Positions 28,396 to 41,900 of a stretch of 64,000 nucleotides of DNA are shown here, piece by piece. The position numbers and the translations under genes were made by a program. The notes below the pieces were generated by a model that was not told the origin of the DNA, ran no database searches, and saw nothing but the letters and a program-made list of their open reading frames with translations. Position 1 is the first letter of the stretch, and each line of letters opens with the position of its first letter. Source of the DNA: Bemisia tabaci (Eukaryota; Arthropoda; Insecta; Hemiptera; Aleyrodidae); the NCBI RefSeq assembly GCF_918797505.1, contig NC_092793.1, positions 76,319,912-76,383,911 on the forward strand, written 5' to 3'.

Positions 28396-31300
28396 AATTT
28401 ATGTAAAGAGAAAAATCACAGAAATTAAGGCAGATACTGCACTTCTATCTAGACTTATCGCGGCGTCCAGATCTAGAGCTGATGTTGACATGTAAACATG
28501 CATTTCTAAATATGAATTATCTGAAGTTCCAAGATAGCTTTTCGCTTCAAACGACAGTAGAATCTCTACCAGCACCGTCAACCGACCCTGATGGTTATTT
28601 GCTCGACATAAACTCACGCGATTCTACCTCCATAAAAGTTGCAATCGTCGATGGTATGGTTCTGCTCCACACGATTTCAAAGCTAGGTTTTATAAAAACG
28701 TCTCACGAGTTAGGCGTTTATTTTTGTAAACTTGTTAGCGAACAAATTGTAACCTACAATGAGATCCATATGACATTTAATTCACATAAAGAGGATTTTT
28801 GAAGACTACAATCAGACACTTTCGGGAGAGTAGTGCAGGCAAAAGTCAGCACAAAATACCCCCCACCCCAAGTGGGTAGCGGTAACACAGCCCGAGTTTA
28901 GAAAACTCGACCGTGTGTGAAATGATACCGCGCGCGGTTTCACTTTACAACAACGTGTTCCGTCTACTCACTGGTTGTATCAGTTCGAGGCGGTCAGCCC
29001 CTACTGCGGCCGAGCACACCCGCGGTTTTAAGCTCGGTATTTAAAACTTTTCGGGGGAAAACGTACGTAGTTATAAATTCATTTAAATTAACGGAATCTA
29101 ATGTGTTACAAAACGGAAATACCCGTTTCAGATGTTGCAATAAAAAAAGTAGTGCAAGTGTTGTTCTCGATAATACTTTAAAACGGATCATTGAGGTTAG
29201 TCAAGCTCCCCATAAAAATGACAGTGTCATTAAAAAGAAAAGCCGTGGAAAGCATTAGAGAAAAGCCAACCTCAATGATTCGGCGTGAGTTGATAGAAAA
29301 CGAAGGTGAAAGTGCAAGTGAAGTGGAAAATTCTCAGGTGCCTCTAATGAGGAAAGTTGTTTAGGTACCATGCACGTAAAAAGGAGCAGCCCGCCCCTTC
29401 TCCGAAAAATTTACAAGAAGCTTTACAACAACTGTCAGATCTACAAGCTCAAATTTTAACAAACGGGGAACAATTTTGTCACGTCAACTCCAAAAAATCG
29501 ATGGTGATTTTCACGTGCTCCGATAACTTATTGTTTTTAAGTAAATGTTCAACAGTGTTTGGTGACGGCACGTTTAGTTTTAGTCCTGATCATTTTAAAC
29601 AGTTATACACAATTCATTGTCATGTCAATAATTTTTATGTCCCCGTCGCGTATTGTTTTTTAACAAATAAAAGTGTAAAAACTTATGAACTCATGTGGAC
29701 GGAACTGCAGCATCTTTGTGTAAAACTCGTGGGAAAACCGTTCAAGGTCGAATGTTTTCATGCAGATTTCGAGATATCAGCCCACCAAACCCAAAAATTC
29801 ATCGTACTCGCCAAAATGTCTTCAAAATCTCCGTTTCAACCGGCGACTGGTGAGTTCACATTACAGTGTTGCTTTTTGTTTTACATTAATTAATTAATCG
29901 CCCAAAAATCCGTTTTCCTCCCCGCCCAAAAGACACCCATTTCCTCGCCCAAAACGCCCTCTTTTCAGCACCCGCCCAAAACGTCGCCCCCCCCCCCCCC
30001 CCATCTGCACAATGCTTTTTATCGATCGAGGTCATTCGATAACGATTCAACAATCAACCCGCTGGTGTGTTTCACAATGACAATGCTTGGTTGCTTATAA
30101 CTCACAAAGTCGAATTATACGGACAACTAGTCCGTATAAACAGACGCACTTGTGTTCGCTTTTTTTAACGTGGGCGGTCGAGTAGTAGTTTGAGAGCAAC
30201 GAAGGAAGGATTTCTGAGCCTCGCGGGTCCGAACTGTTAACTTCCTCTTAAAATATGGTATCAGAAATCTGATTATCCGCATGTGCGACTTTCTAGCTCG
30301 ATTGCATTCCCCAAAAAATATCTGCTAAATTGTTAAGATCGCCAAGATGAGAAAGCGGGAGTACCACTAAAGAGCCTTGCGGGACTCCTTAACCTTTGGC
30401 TACGATCCTGAGATTTCTTTAGGATTTTTTTCTAACCAGAAGGAAACTTGTTGGCAAGTGTCTCGATTGGATTTCGCAATTTTTTTTTTCACCGTCCAAA
30501 ATGGGACACCCTATTGCACACCCTTGGAAAACATTAAAATGTTGACGTGTTCCTCTTAATCGACTGCAGATCCAGACAAATTTTTGAACATTTCCTTCTG
30601 TCAAACTTTGGCATCTTGGCATGAGCCCGTCTTTGAAAAGTTAGAAAACGAGTTTGACGATATTTCTGTGATATCGGAAATTAAAAATGAAGATATAAAT
30701 CATTATTTCAACATCCCGACTGACCCCAAATCTTCCAAGTTTATCCTATACACTGAAAGTATAGTGGCGCACATTTCTGGCTGTATAGTCAAAATGTTGA
30801 AGAGAAGACTAAAGTGCATTGCATGCATACATAGATGCAATGACAGGTAAAGCTGGAATGAAATTTGAGTTAACGATGCACAAAGATCGAAGTGGATTAC
30901 AATACTGCTCCGAAGATGTGTTGGTTATCACAAGACTCATTGTTAGTGAAAAAGTCCCTCGCGTAGCATTCCCAAACGGTAATTTTGAAGGTTCCTCTCA
31001 TAAATTTTCAGCGAAGACCCTCACTAATGAGGTTATACCGTTTGTTGAGACTCATACTGGTAAAAGGCTATTCAAGAAATAAGATATCCACTTGTTTGAT
31101 CTAGACCCATTGCACGAACATGCATAAATTTTATTTGATCAAAGCCATTGCTACAAAATATATGTTATTTCGCACCCATTACATATAAGTGCAAAAATGC
31201 TCTCTCAAGCAAAGTTTCAAAAAGACAGGTTTTCAACAAACTAGTCCATTTTTCTGGTCAATAAATTCCTTCCCTGCAGCCTCGGCCTCGGTCAAGTGTT

Positions 31301-32885
31301 AAAGAGTTTTTCACACTTCGTTTCTAATTTATTACAACATAATGTTTTGTATATGTTGTTTTTTTTTTTTTTTTTTTACAAAACTCGTTCTTTTCATTTC
31401 AATAATGGTTTTTTCCCCTTCGGTTTTTTGGAGACTAACTTAAAAACTTGTGCGACTGATTTCTTCTTCGGCTTGTGCTGTAAATTCTTATGTTAGTTTG
31501 ACTTTGAAGTATAGTTTTTCCTTCTTCTCTTATTCGCCTCAACTCCTTAATACTTTTTTTAGCAACAACGCGAAAAATCTGACTCTCATTCTGAGGTTGA
31601 TTTTTAAGATCAAAAGTATTTTTTGTGAATCTCAGAATTGTGTTTACCATATGCTGGAATATATACCCACTATAAGTGAAAATTAAGAGAAAATTTCAAT
31701 TTTTCCCTCTGAGAACTTCTGGATAATCAGCTATACACTTTGAAATGATCCTGCATATTCAAGACCCTAATCAAGATTTTGTCATGGATGCCCTCCTGTC
31801 TGCCCTTTCATTTTGCCTTGCATGATGGAGAAATTCAACCTGGCTCCAATGCTTTATATTCAGACCCCTAGCAATAGTCTTTTATGATGTCTTGAAACCA
31901 GATGTGACTGGCTTGAAAAGATCTACAACATTTTTAAGGACGCATCTTCTTGAACTGTCTTCAACTTTGGAGTTGAGACGTCTTTTAGTTTCGGTTTTAG
32001 GTGTGGTCTTTAGTGTCTGGTGGTGCTCCTCTTGATGTCCCGGGTCAAGTTTTTATTCGTCACAATCAACTTCAATTTAAACCCCGTATTTATGAGCCCC
32101 GTGGATAAGTATAGTGACGATTCCTACCCAAATAGAAACAATAGTTCATATCTTTATTAATTCTGTGTAATCTAAAATAGAATTCTATGTATTCTGTGTG
32201 AGTATGCTTTTTAAATATTCATGCAATTTTACCCGTAGAAAGTCTATTTATTTTGTCTCTCTTGCGTGCAACAGACTCATGACCCATTGTATCTCTTCTT
32301 TTGTGTTCCAAGTTCATTAAGTTATGAGAAGTACAACAGGGCCAATGCAGAAAAGAAAGTTGAATTAGTGGAAAAGCTACTCAAAGTGACGCTAAATTTT
32401 AAGGTAAGTTATCTAATTTGTCAAGGATTGGTTGCTTTTTTTAAGTCTGCGTGCCCCTTAACAGGAGCATGAATGTATGTTTAAGTCGCTATGACGGCGC
32501 GTTAGGGCGCTCTGCGATACCCCTCCTTTTCGCCCCGAAGATGAACCCTGGCGGTTTGAAAAGCTTCGGCATGAATTAATACCTTAAATAAACATGATTA
32601 ACATTTATAGCATATTGGAAATTATTTTTCTTCGTTTTTATAAGTATATCTATGCTTATTTTCATTAATTTTATCCGATTTGTACTTTCACTTCATCTTC
32701 TTTCAGATTTGTACTTTCACTTCATCTTCTTTCATCCAACCACCATCATCTCTCCTCTTAAGTACCCCTATCTATAAAGCGGCGTTTACCCCTATTCTAT
32801 TGTAATTAATTTAAGAAAACATTTGTAAAGGCCCGTAAGGTCTAAAAATGGACTTAGTAATTCTTTATGTGTATAATTACAAAAA

Positions 32886-32924
<39 letters not shown>

Positions 32925-35900
32925 TTTTATCCACCCTTAACTGAAACTAATTTGATTGACACGATTCTCGAAGTTTCTCCTCATTTTAAAATAATTCACG
33001 GAGCATGGCGCCTGCTGCGAGAGGTGATTCCTTTTTCGTTATCGACAGGCCTCTTTCTCCTTTGGTAACACTAGTAAAAAAAAACCTATTGGACCAATGC
33101 CGCGGTGCATTGACTTAAGAGTGCAGTTTCTTGTCGCCGGATGTAAGAGTCTTGAACTCTTGTTTCAAGCGGAGTTTGCATTGATTCAATTCAAAATCCG
33201 CTTGAAACAAGAGTCCAGACTCTTAAATCCGGCGACAAGAAACTGCACTCTTTAACCAAGAGGTTTTTTTTTACCAGTGAATAATTCCTACCAAAACATC
33301 ATTTCATTTGGAACATCATCATAGAAAAACACGACCTCCACTGTTGGATTGGAAATTTTGCGCTGATTAATTTTTGTTCTTATGAATTTTTTCGAAAATT
33401 GTACATTAGAAGAGGAATTCGCGAAAAACTGAGCGCGCGAATGAATTCTCCATGGCTACCCTGCAGTCTCCTACAGCGCTCGGGACACACGCTCTCTCCC
33501 CTTCCCCGCCCGCCCGGCATGGAGTTCAGGGAAATTTGCCTCGATTCGCCCGTACTCAATCGAGCCGGACGCACGGTCTACGTAATTCAATGTCTTTGGA
33601 AACACTTCAATACAACAATTTTCATAAGGCCACTGAAGATGAGCGTAAAAAAGGCTGCTTGGCAAAGTATTTCTCAACAAGATAAGCTGACAATGAATGA
33701 ATGGTTAGTGTAACAAATAATTGATAGACTTTGTATAGGGTAAAATAATTAATTGGTTTTCAGGCTCATGCTCCAATACTTACTTTTTGACCGTTTTTGA
33801 ACCATGTCACAATTGGCAGTGGATTGCCTCCTAGAACTGTGCATGATAATCGTAATACAGAACCCGCAGCCAAATCAGTCCCTCTCGCATAACCGCTTAT
33901 CACAGGTTTTTCAGGTACACCTGTTGAAGAATTGAACTTAATTAGTGAGCGATGGTATGAAATCGGACAGATGGGGAAGACTTCAATTTGATCTAGGCAG
34001 GATTACCGAGAATCCGAAGTAATTTTCATTTAGAACAAATTGCTTGTTCAAAACTTTAGTTTTAATGTTGCTTCCTAAAGTCTGTTCATGATCCTGTGCT
34101 AAGGATCTCCTTAATGTTTCCTTAATCAAAATGCAAACCATTCGAGGCCTCTGAAGGGAAAGAGCTATTTGAAAAATGACTACAATGTGGCCCTAAAATA
34201 TCGTCACCTTCCAGGCAAAGTATCACAAGCGCCATGCGACGTTTAAAAATTTCCGCCGCCATTTTATTTTTTTACAGAGAAATTGTTCAACGAAGCTGTC
34301 CAAAAATTTCACTGAATTTTCTTTGTGCTGCCGATAAAATTTAGTGAAATTTCCAAACAGATTCAACCAACAATTTCTCAGTAAAGAAATAAAATGGCGG
34401 CGGAAAGTTTTAAACCGCGCATGGCGCTTGTGATACTTTGCCTGGAAGGTGACGATATATTGTCTCAGGAAGACAACGGTGTGGAGGAGTAGAGTCTTAC
34501 TAAACGAATTTTATTTTGAGGTTTAGAACTATTTTTGCGCCCAAAATCTCCCAGCTGCCATTTTATTTGTATTCGAAACTTCCGATTCACTGATTATTGA
34601 TGAGACGGAACCGGGCAGAGCTTCAGAGGGAGATTCGGAACTGTAAATAAAGTTCGCTTATTGAAGAACTACTAAAAATAAGACAAATATGGAAACAAAC
34701 ACAATATGAGAACAGAGCAAGAGGAAGGACGCTTGCCGTTGACGGCGTAGAGATACAACTATTCGTGCTTGACGGATGTCCGTGTTGCATGTGCAAAATT
34801 GAAGGCGCGTTAGCGCGAGGCGTAAACTTGCAACACTACTATGCGCTCTCCTCTGATAGCGGAACGCCGCTTCAAGTCGGGAGAAAATATTGAAAACGAG
34901 GCATGATTACGTCTATCCTATTTTCGGCTATTTTGTTCACGTAGCCTCTTAACCATCACCTCAAATTAGACAAAGCAATGTTGTATTGTACACTGGAAAA
35001 AAAAAAACACATTGGATCTAGAGTCCAGACTCTTAAAAACATCGACAAGAAAAAGTACTCTTGATTCAATCAGAATCTAGCTTAAATCAAGAACCGAGCC
35101 TCTTAATTTAAGCGGATTTCGTTTTGATTCAAGCAAAAATCCGATTGAATCAAGAGTATTTTTTCTTGTCAATGTTTTCAAGGGTCTGGACTCTAGATCC
35201 AATGTGTTTTTTTTCCAGTATAGAATTGAATTTTTAAAACATCCGGATCTATTGCCAAGAGCTATAGACAAAGAAGACAAAAGGGATACGGAGGGATCCA
35301 ATTGGTGGAAGCGGGTGGTTGCGATGGACGAAGGAGGTAGGTAATACTTTATTGTGAAACATCAACAATGAGTGGGATTCGAAGCGTCGCTTCGAATTCG
35401 CGCATCTCTAAAATCATAACAATGTATCGAGTCTCTCACCTATTGGATGTAAACCAGAATAAACTACACTCTTCTTACTGATGTCGTCGCGTACGTGTCT
35501 AATCATACCTGCTATCCCCGCTATATCATAATAGGTTATGGGCCCAGTGCTTTAGTATGTGTAGTGTGCAACTTTAAAAAAAAAAAAAAAAAAAAAATGG
35601 GCTGGTTTACGGATAGTTCGGAAGAAAAAGAGAACCAAATTGACTTAATACAATCCAACATTCAGCAGTACCAACCCGTAAGTACTCACGACGTCGTACT
35701 TTACGTAGTAACCGCGATATTGTTCTTCCTCATAATCGCCGTTTTATTAGGACTATGGTGCGTTGTCGTTACAAAAAGGCATTCTCGACTCTCGAAGCAG
35801 GTTAAAGCACTAGAAGTGCGCGTCGCGAAATTATAAGTGCGAAAAATGGACAAAAAACTGAAACGGGTAAATAACAGAATACTTGACGAAATATAACGCG

Positions 35901-38900
35901 TTTTCTTCCGCCAGAAACTAGGTGCTACAGTTTCAAAAAATTATTGGTGCAAACAAGGAAACTATATCGTTATTGTCAAAATCTGAAACGGGTAAATAAC
36001 AAAATACTTGACGAAATATAACGCGTTTTCTTCCGCCAGAAACTAAGTGCTACAGTTTCAAAAAAAAAAAATTATTGGTGCAAACAAGGAAAACTATATC
36101 GTTGTTGTCGAAAAAAAAAAAAAAAAAAAAAAAGTTCGTCCGTCTCGTGTATCAAAAAGCGCTACGTCCACAAAAATTCAAGATGAGTGACGAGCATACA
36201 CAATACTCTCAGGTTGAAAAGCTGAAGGACGTCGAAAACTTTAAGCTTTGGGAATTTCAAGTGAAAGTGCTGTTCAAAGCAGTTGGAGCCATCGAAATAG
36301 TAGAAGGAACATCCAGTGATCCGGGACCCTCAGCAGAAAGAAGGCAAGAAAGAAGTGATTGGGCGCTGAAAGATGGCAAAGCGCAACGAATCATCATGTC
36401 GACCGTCGACAGAAGCCTACTCGCCCATCTCCTTGAGTGCAGTAATTCAAAAGAAATGTACGACAAATACAAGGAAATGTTCGAAAACAAAAACGATGAG
36501 CGTAAGTGCATACTTATGCAAGATTTCCTGAACTACAAAATCACTCGTGGAGAAAATGTTGCCACATTTCTAAGCAAAATCTCAAACCTGTTTGCCAGTC
36601 TGAAAGCCGTGGAGCCGACCTTAACAGATGACCTACTAATGAACAAAATTATATGCTCACTACCAGAAAAATTCAACCCGTTCGTCACTGCATGGAGGCT
36701 TAATGGCAGTAAAAAACTTAGTGACCTCATTGCAAACTTGGTGAGTGAAGAACAAAGATGGCTTAAAAACACAAATGAAGAACCAGTGGCCTTTATGTCT
36801 TCAAAAGACACAGTCTGCAGAAATTGCAACCGGAAAGGCCATAAAGCCCGCTTTTGCTATCAAAACAAGAAAGACAACGACAGGAATGAAAGTTCATCAA
36901 GCAGAAACCCTAAAAAACAGAATAAATTTTGTGAAATTTGTAAGAAAAAATCTCACGAGGCCCGTGAATGCAACTTTCGTCCGGGCGGAAAATGGGATCC
37001 AAATAATAAAAATGAAGAAAAAGACGACAAAAAGGTCTCATTTTTAGCTCTAAAAAAGGGTGATGAAAATTCCATGACTTGGGTCATTGACAGCGGATCG
37101 AGTTCACACATGACCTACAACGAACTTGCCTTGACAAACGTGCAACAAATAGACACAGAAATCAGCGTTGCAAAAAAGGGTGCCGCGCTGCAAATCCGGA
37201 AAAAGGGCGACATCGAAGCCGATCAATGCGTACTCAAGAACGTATTGTACACCCCACACGTCGCAAGAAATCTAATATCAGTTAGTGCAATCGTGGAAAG
37301 TGGCGGACAAGTTATTTTCACAAATGAAAGCGTGCAAATCATGAAAAACGGAAGTGTCATCCTTGAAGGCCAAAAGGAAGAAAATGGACTCTTTTTAGTG
37401 AACCTGAACATTCAAGACAAGGGTCAAGCCTTTATAGCTCAAAAAAGTGAAAATGCAATGATTTGGCATTTGAGACTAGGGCATCTTGGTGTAACAAATA
37501 TGCTCAAGCTGTCAAAATTGTACGATGACACCAGTCTGCAGTTCAATAAGCAAGAACTCGAAAAACTGATAAAGGATTGTGACGTGTGCTATAAAGCAAA
37601 AATGACGCGAAAACCGTTTGGTGAAGGCAGAGATAACGCAACGAGACCTCTAGAAATCATAGTTAGTGACGTAGGAGGTCCAGTCACACCAAAAACATAC
37701 GACCAGAAGGCTTATTACGTTTCTTTCCGTTGCGACTACACCGGCTATGTGGAAGTTTATCTACTTAGCGCCAAAAGCGAAGTTTTCTCAGTGATGCGTG
37801 AATATATCGCGAAAGCAGAAGCAAAATGGGGTACTAAAGTTCATAAGTTTAGGTGTGACAATGGAGGCGAATACTCATCAAACGAACTAAAAGATTGGTG
37901 TAAAGACAAAGGCATCATTTTAGACTACACGCCTAGTCACACACCCCAATTAAACTCGAAAGCGGAAAGGCTAAATCGAAGTCTACTTGATAAAACAAGA
38001 GCCTTACTTATAACATCTGGAGTTAACAAAGAACTCTGGGGCGAAGCCTTAAGATTTTCAGCAGCGTTGTTGAACCGTACTCAGTATGCAGAAAAAGAGT
38101 TCACCCCGTACGAGAACTGGCATAAGCGCAAACCTGATTTACATGCCCTGAAAGTTTTTGGATGTTCAGTTTTCGCAAAAGAACTTGGATATCTTAAGAA
38201 ACTTGATGACAGATGCGAAAAAAAGGTCTTAGTTGGCCTTGCACCTGTTGGGTATCGCTTATGGGATCCAGTGAAACGCAAAATAACAATCTCTCGGGAC
38301 GTCAAATTCAAAGAAGACGAACTCGAAAATAAAAGAAATAAACGTGAAGATAATTTTGCCATTATTGGCAACATCGAAGAAAACGTTCCACAAATCAACC
38401 AAAACAACACTCAGAAATATCAAGTTGAAGCTCAAGGTGAAAACCTCACACAGAATGCTGAACATGCAGAAGAAGACACCGGAGCGACGGCAGAAGAAGA
38501 GGATGATGAACTAGACCCTGACCTAGCATATCTTTTCGATTCGAGTATGAGTGACGCAGAAAACACAATGATCCAAGACCCCAACTGGCTACCCGGTGAT
38601 AGTGACCTTCACGCCGAAGAAACCATTGAATTCACAGATGAAGATGATGACTCAGACCGTAGGTATCCAGATCGACCCAGGCAAGCTCCAGAATTTTACC
38701 AGTGTTCGATGCTCACGCAGGGACAAGATGACACCGAACCATTGACCTACTCTCAGGCACTGAAATCAGGTGAGGCAGAACAGTGGACAGCAGCCATGGT
38801 AAGAGAGTATGAATCCTTAATTAAAAACAAAACTTGGATCTTAGTAGAACGACCAAAAAATCAAAATATCATTACATGTAAATGGGTGTATAAAAAGAAA

Positions 38901-41900
38901 AAAAACGAAAATGGCAAGACCGTGAGATATAAGAGTAGACTATGTGCCAAAGGTTTCTCTCAAAAATTGGGTATTGATTATCATGAAACCTTTTCACCAG
39001 TAGTAGGAAACTGTGTAATCCGATTCCTCTTGGCGTTAGCAGTGACTTTAAAACTAAATATACATCATTATGATGCAACCTGTGCTTTTTTAAACGCAAA
39101 ATTATCTGAGCGAATTTACATGGAGCAGCCGCAAGGCACTGTAAGTAAAGGTAACGAAAGCAAAGTTTGTTTGCTACAGAAATCTCTTTATGGACTGCGT
39201 CAAGCGTCAAGAGAATGGTACAATTTAATTAACCAAATATTATTAACCCTAGGATTTAAGAGATCAGTACTACAAGCTTGTGTTTACTTTAAGATATCAA
39301 ACAATTCGATTTTAATCATAGCGTTATTTGTTGATGATTTTTTAGTCCTCTGGAACAAAAATGAACAACTAGAACAGCTAAAAAGAGATTTGAAAGTCAA
39401 ATTTGATTTGGTTGACTTAGGCCCTGTGCAACAGTTTCTGGGCATACAGATAAAGCATGATAGCGCAAAAGGCACTTTAAGTCTTAATCAGAAACCTTAT
39501 ATCTTAGATCTTTTAAAAAAATACAATATGAAGGACTGCAACCCTATAGGCACACCATTAGAAGTTCGTCCATCAAAAGTTATACCAACCGAAGAGTTGC
39601 AAGTAGCTAAGGACGTTCCATATCAAAACCTAATTGGGGGATTAATGTATCTTGTTGTTTGTACTCGGCCTGATATTGCTTACGCAGTAAGCTACCTCAG
39701 TCAGTATAACAAAAAACCCACTCAAAACCATTGGAAATCAGCAAAACGAGTACTTCGATATTTAAAATATACCATAGATAAATGCATCATTTATAAGTTC
39801 AAGCCAGGGATACCTAAGCTACTAGCATACTCCGACGCTGACTATGCAAACGACGTAATTGATAGAAAATCATACGGTGGATACGTGTTTTTTATGGCTG
39901 GAGGACCCATATCATGGGAGAGTAAAAAAATGGCTACCGTTTGCCAATCGAGTTGTGAAAGTGAATATTTGGCACTAAATTCCGCAGCAAAAATGGCATG
40001 TTTTCTACAGAATTTTTACAATGAACTTTTCCAAAACCTAAAATGTGAAATCATACTAAATAGTAAATTAGAGACGACTGTTTTCACAGACAGTCAATCC
40101 GCAAAAACCTTGGCGGAAAATCCGATATTTCACCCAAAAACAAAACATATAGAGGTGAAATACCATTTTATTAGGGAAAAAGTACTAGAAGGAAAATTCA
40201 TTTTAAAACATGTTTCTACCACGGATATGATAGCCGATGTGCTTACAAAAGCCTTGCCCAAGCCTAGCCATAAGAAACACACTGATATGATGTTACATTA
40301 ACTTATTTGACATTATGATATCCAGGTGGTGGGTCTCATACTTGCTAAAACCATTAAAGCATCTATAATTTGTTCTTAATGACCTTATAATCATAATCAT
40401 AATAATCAAATAATCAAAAAAAAGTGAGTGAAAGAAAGCTTCAGATTTTAAACAACTTTTTTTCTTTTCTTCATAACGTCCAATTTTCAAAAAACAGATT
40501 CCGAAGAAAAGTAGTCATGCGTCTCAAGGCTAATTTTTTCTTTTTTCCTCATTCAAAGAATTTCAATGTGACTCAAGAGAAAAAAGAAAAACAATTTCTT
40601 TTCCGTGTGTTACAAAATCCTTTCATGATGCATGTCTAACTTGTTTATTCTTTTCAGAAGAAAGTCATAACCAACGATATTTGTAAATAGTCTTAAGTCA
40701 AATGTGCGAGAGACCTAGGAAATTTTAGACGCCTCGTAAGGGCAATAACAAGGAAGTAGAGAGATACGCGCCTCGTAAGGGCATGATGCAACGAGTCAGA
40801 AAATTCATGACACAAAAATTTCACCTCTCCAAAACAGACAGTTTTTCCTACCAATTGTTTACACGAATAATCGTTTCAAAAATTGAGGTGGTGTATTGTG
40901 AAACATCAACAATGAGTGGGATTCGAAGCGTCGCTTCGAATTCGCGCATCTCTAAAATCATAACAATGTATCGAGTCTCTCACCTATTGGATGTAAACCA
41001 GAATAAACTACACTCTTCTTACTGATGTCGTCGCGTACGTGTCTAATCATACCTGCTATCCCCGCTATATCATAATATACTTAGAGTAACTAAATTGACT
41101 TCTAAAAGGTGGAGAGAGGTTGTGCTCAATGAAATTGGCTTACTGAGGACGGCGATGGAGTGTGTGGCGATGAGGTGCTCGTTGAGCTGGTGGTTGCGGG
41201 CGTGGCAGATGACGACGAGGGTCTTGTTGGAGCGGAGGGGGACGGTGACGTTGGAGACTGAGACGAAGCCGCCGCGGGGCCCGGCCTCGCTCGTCGCCCG
41301 CGTCCACGCCGCCGGCACCGCCTCCCCGGCCACCGTCCACGCCACGCTCGTCGCCGGGTTGCTCGCCCCCGTCCGGCACGTCAACCCCACCGAGGCCCCG
41401 ACCAGCGCCTCCGACCGCCCCGAGATCTTCACCTCTCGCGACGCATCTGCCAAATCAAAAACAACAACACCCAATCAAACAACAACACCCAATTAAACAA
41501 CAACACCCAATTAAACAACCCACCCGTTTCAGCATGACCACATATGAAACGTATTGGACCACTAGACAAGGTACGCTTTTAAGCATTCTGATACGTGTTT
41601 CTTGACCAGAATTTTACGTAAAACACGATTCGCGCAACAGAAATTACTGAAACCAACTCCTAACGGAGCTATTCACCTTTTTATTTCACATTGGTTACAA
41701 GGAATTTGAACTGCCCGCTCACAAGAAACTCAAAGCTCTACGTCAGTCAATTCGCGCACTACAACGGTTTCAGCAAGCTTCTCAATCGAGCAATGTTCAT
41801 TTCACACCATGTGTTTTTCAAACCATAAGTAATTTGCTATAGCTGAGCCAAGGCGTCAAGATTGAGGTTGCCAGATTTTTTTATCGCAGAGACGTTCATG

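Larger units (their letters stand above)
35350..41077 (+). mobile_element. Complete Copia (Ty1/copia) LTR retrotransposon, recent insertion
   Basis: A 5,728-bp element: 184-bp LTRs at both ends that read identically, flanked by the direct repeat TACTT (35345-35349 and 41078-41082). Internal order: primer binding site, small membrane-protein ORF, 125-bp tandem repeat, gag-pol in a single frame. It lies antisense within intron 5-6 of the receptor gene, close to exon 5. Identical LTRs and an unbroken gag-pol indicate a young, possibly active copy. Confidence 0.95.

Noticed and set aside
33380..33713. Possible gene in three overlapping frames
   Set aside because: No frame has a family match or consistent splice sites; located in a receptor intron between MITEs.
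41095..41496. Arginine-rich plus-strand ORF of 133 aa
   Set aside because: It is the GC-rich shadow of Ig exon 5 on the minus strand.
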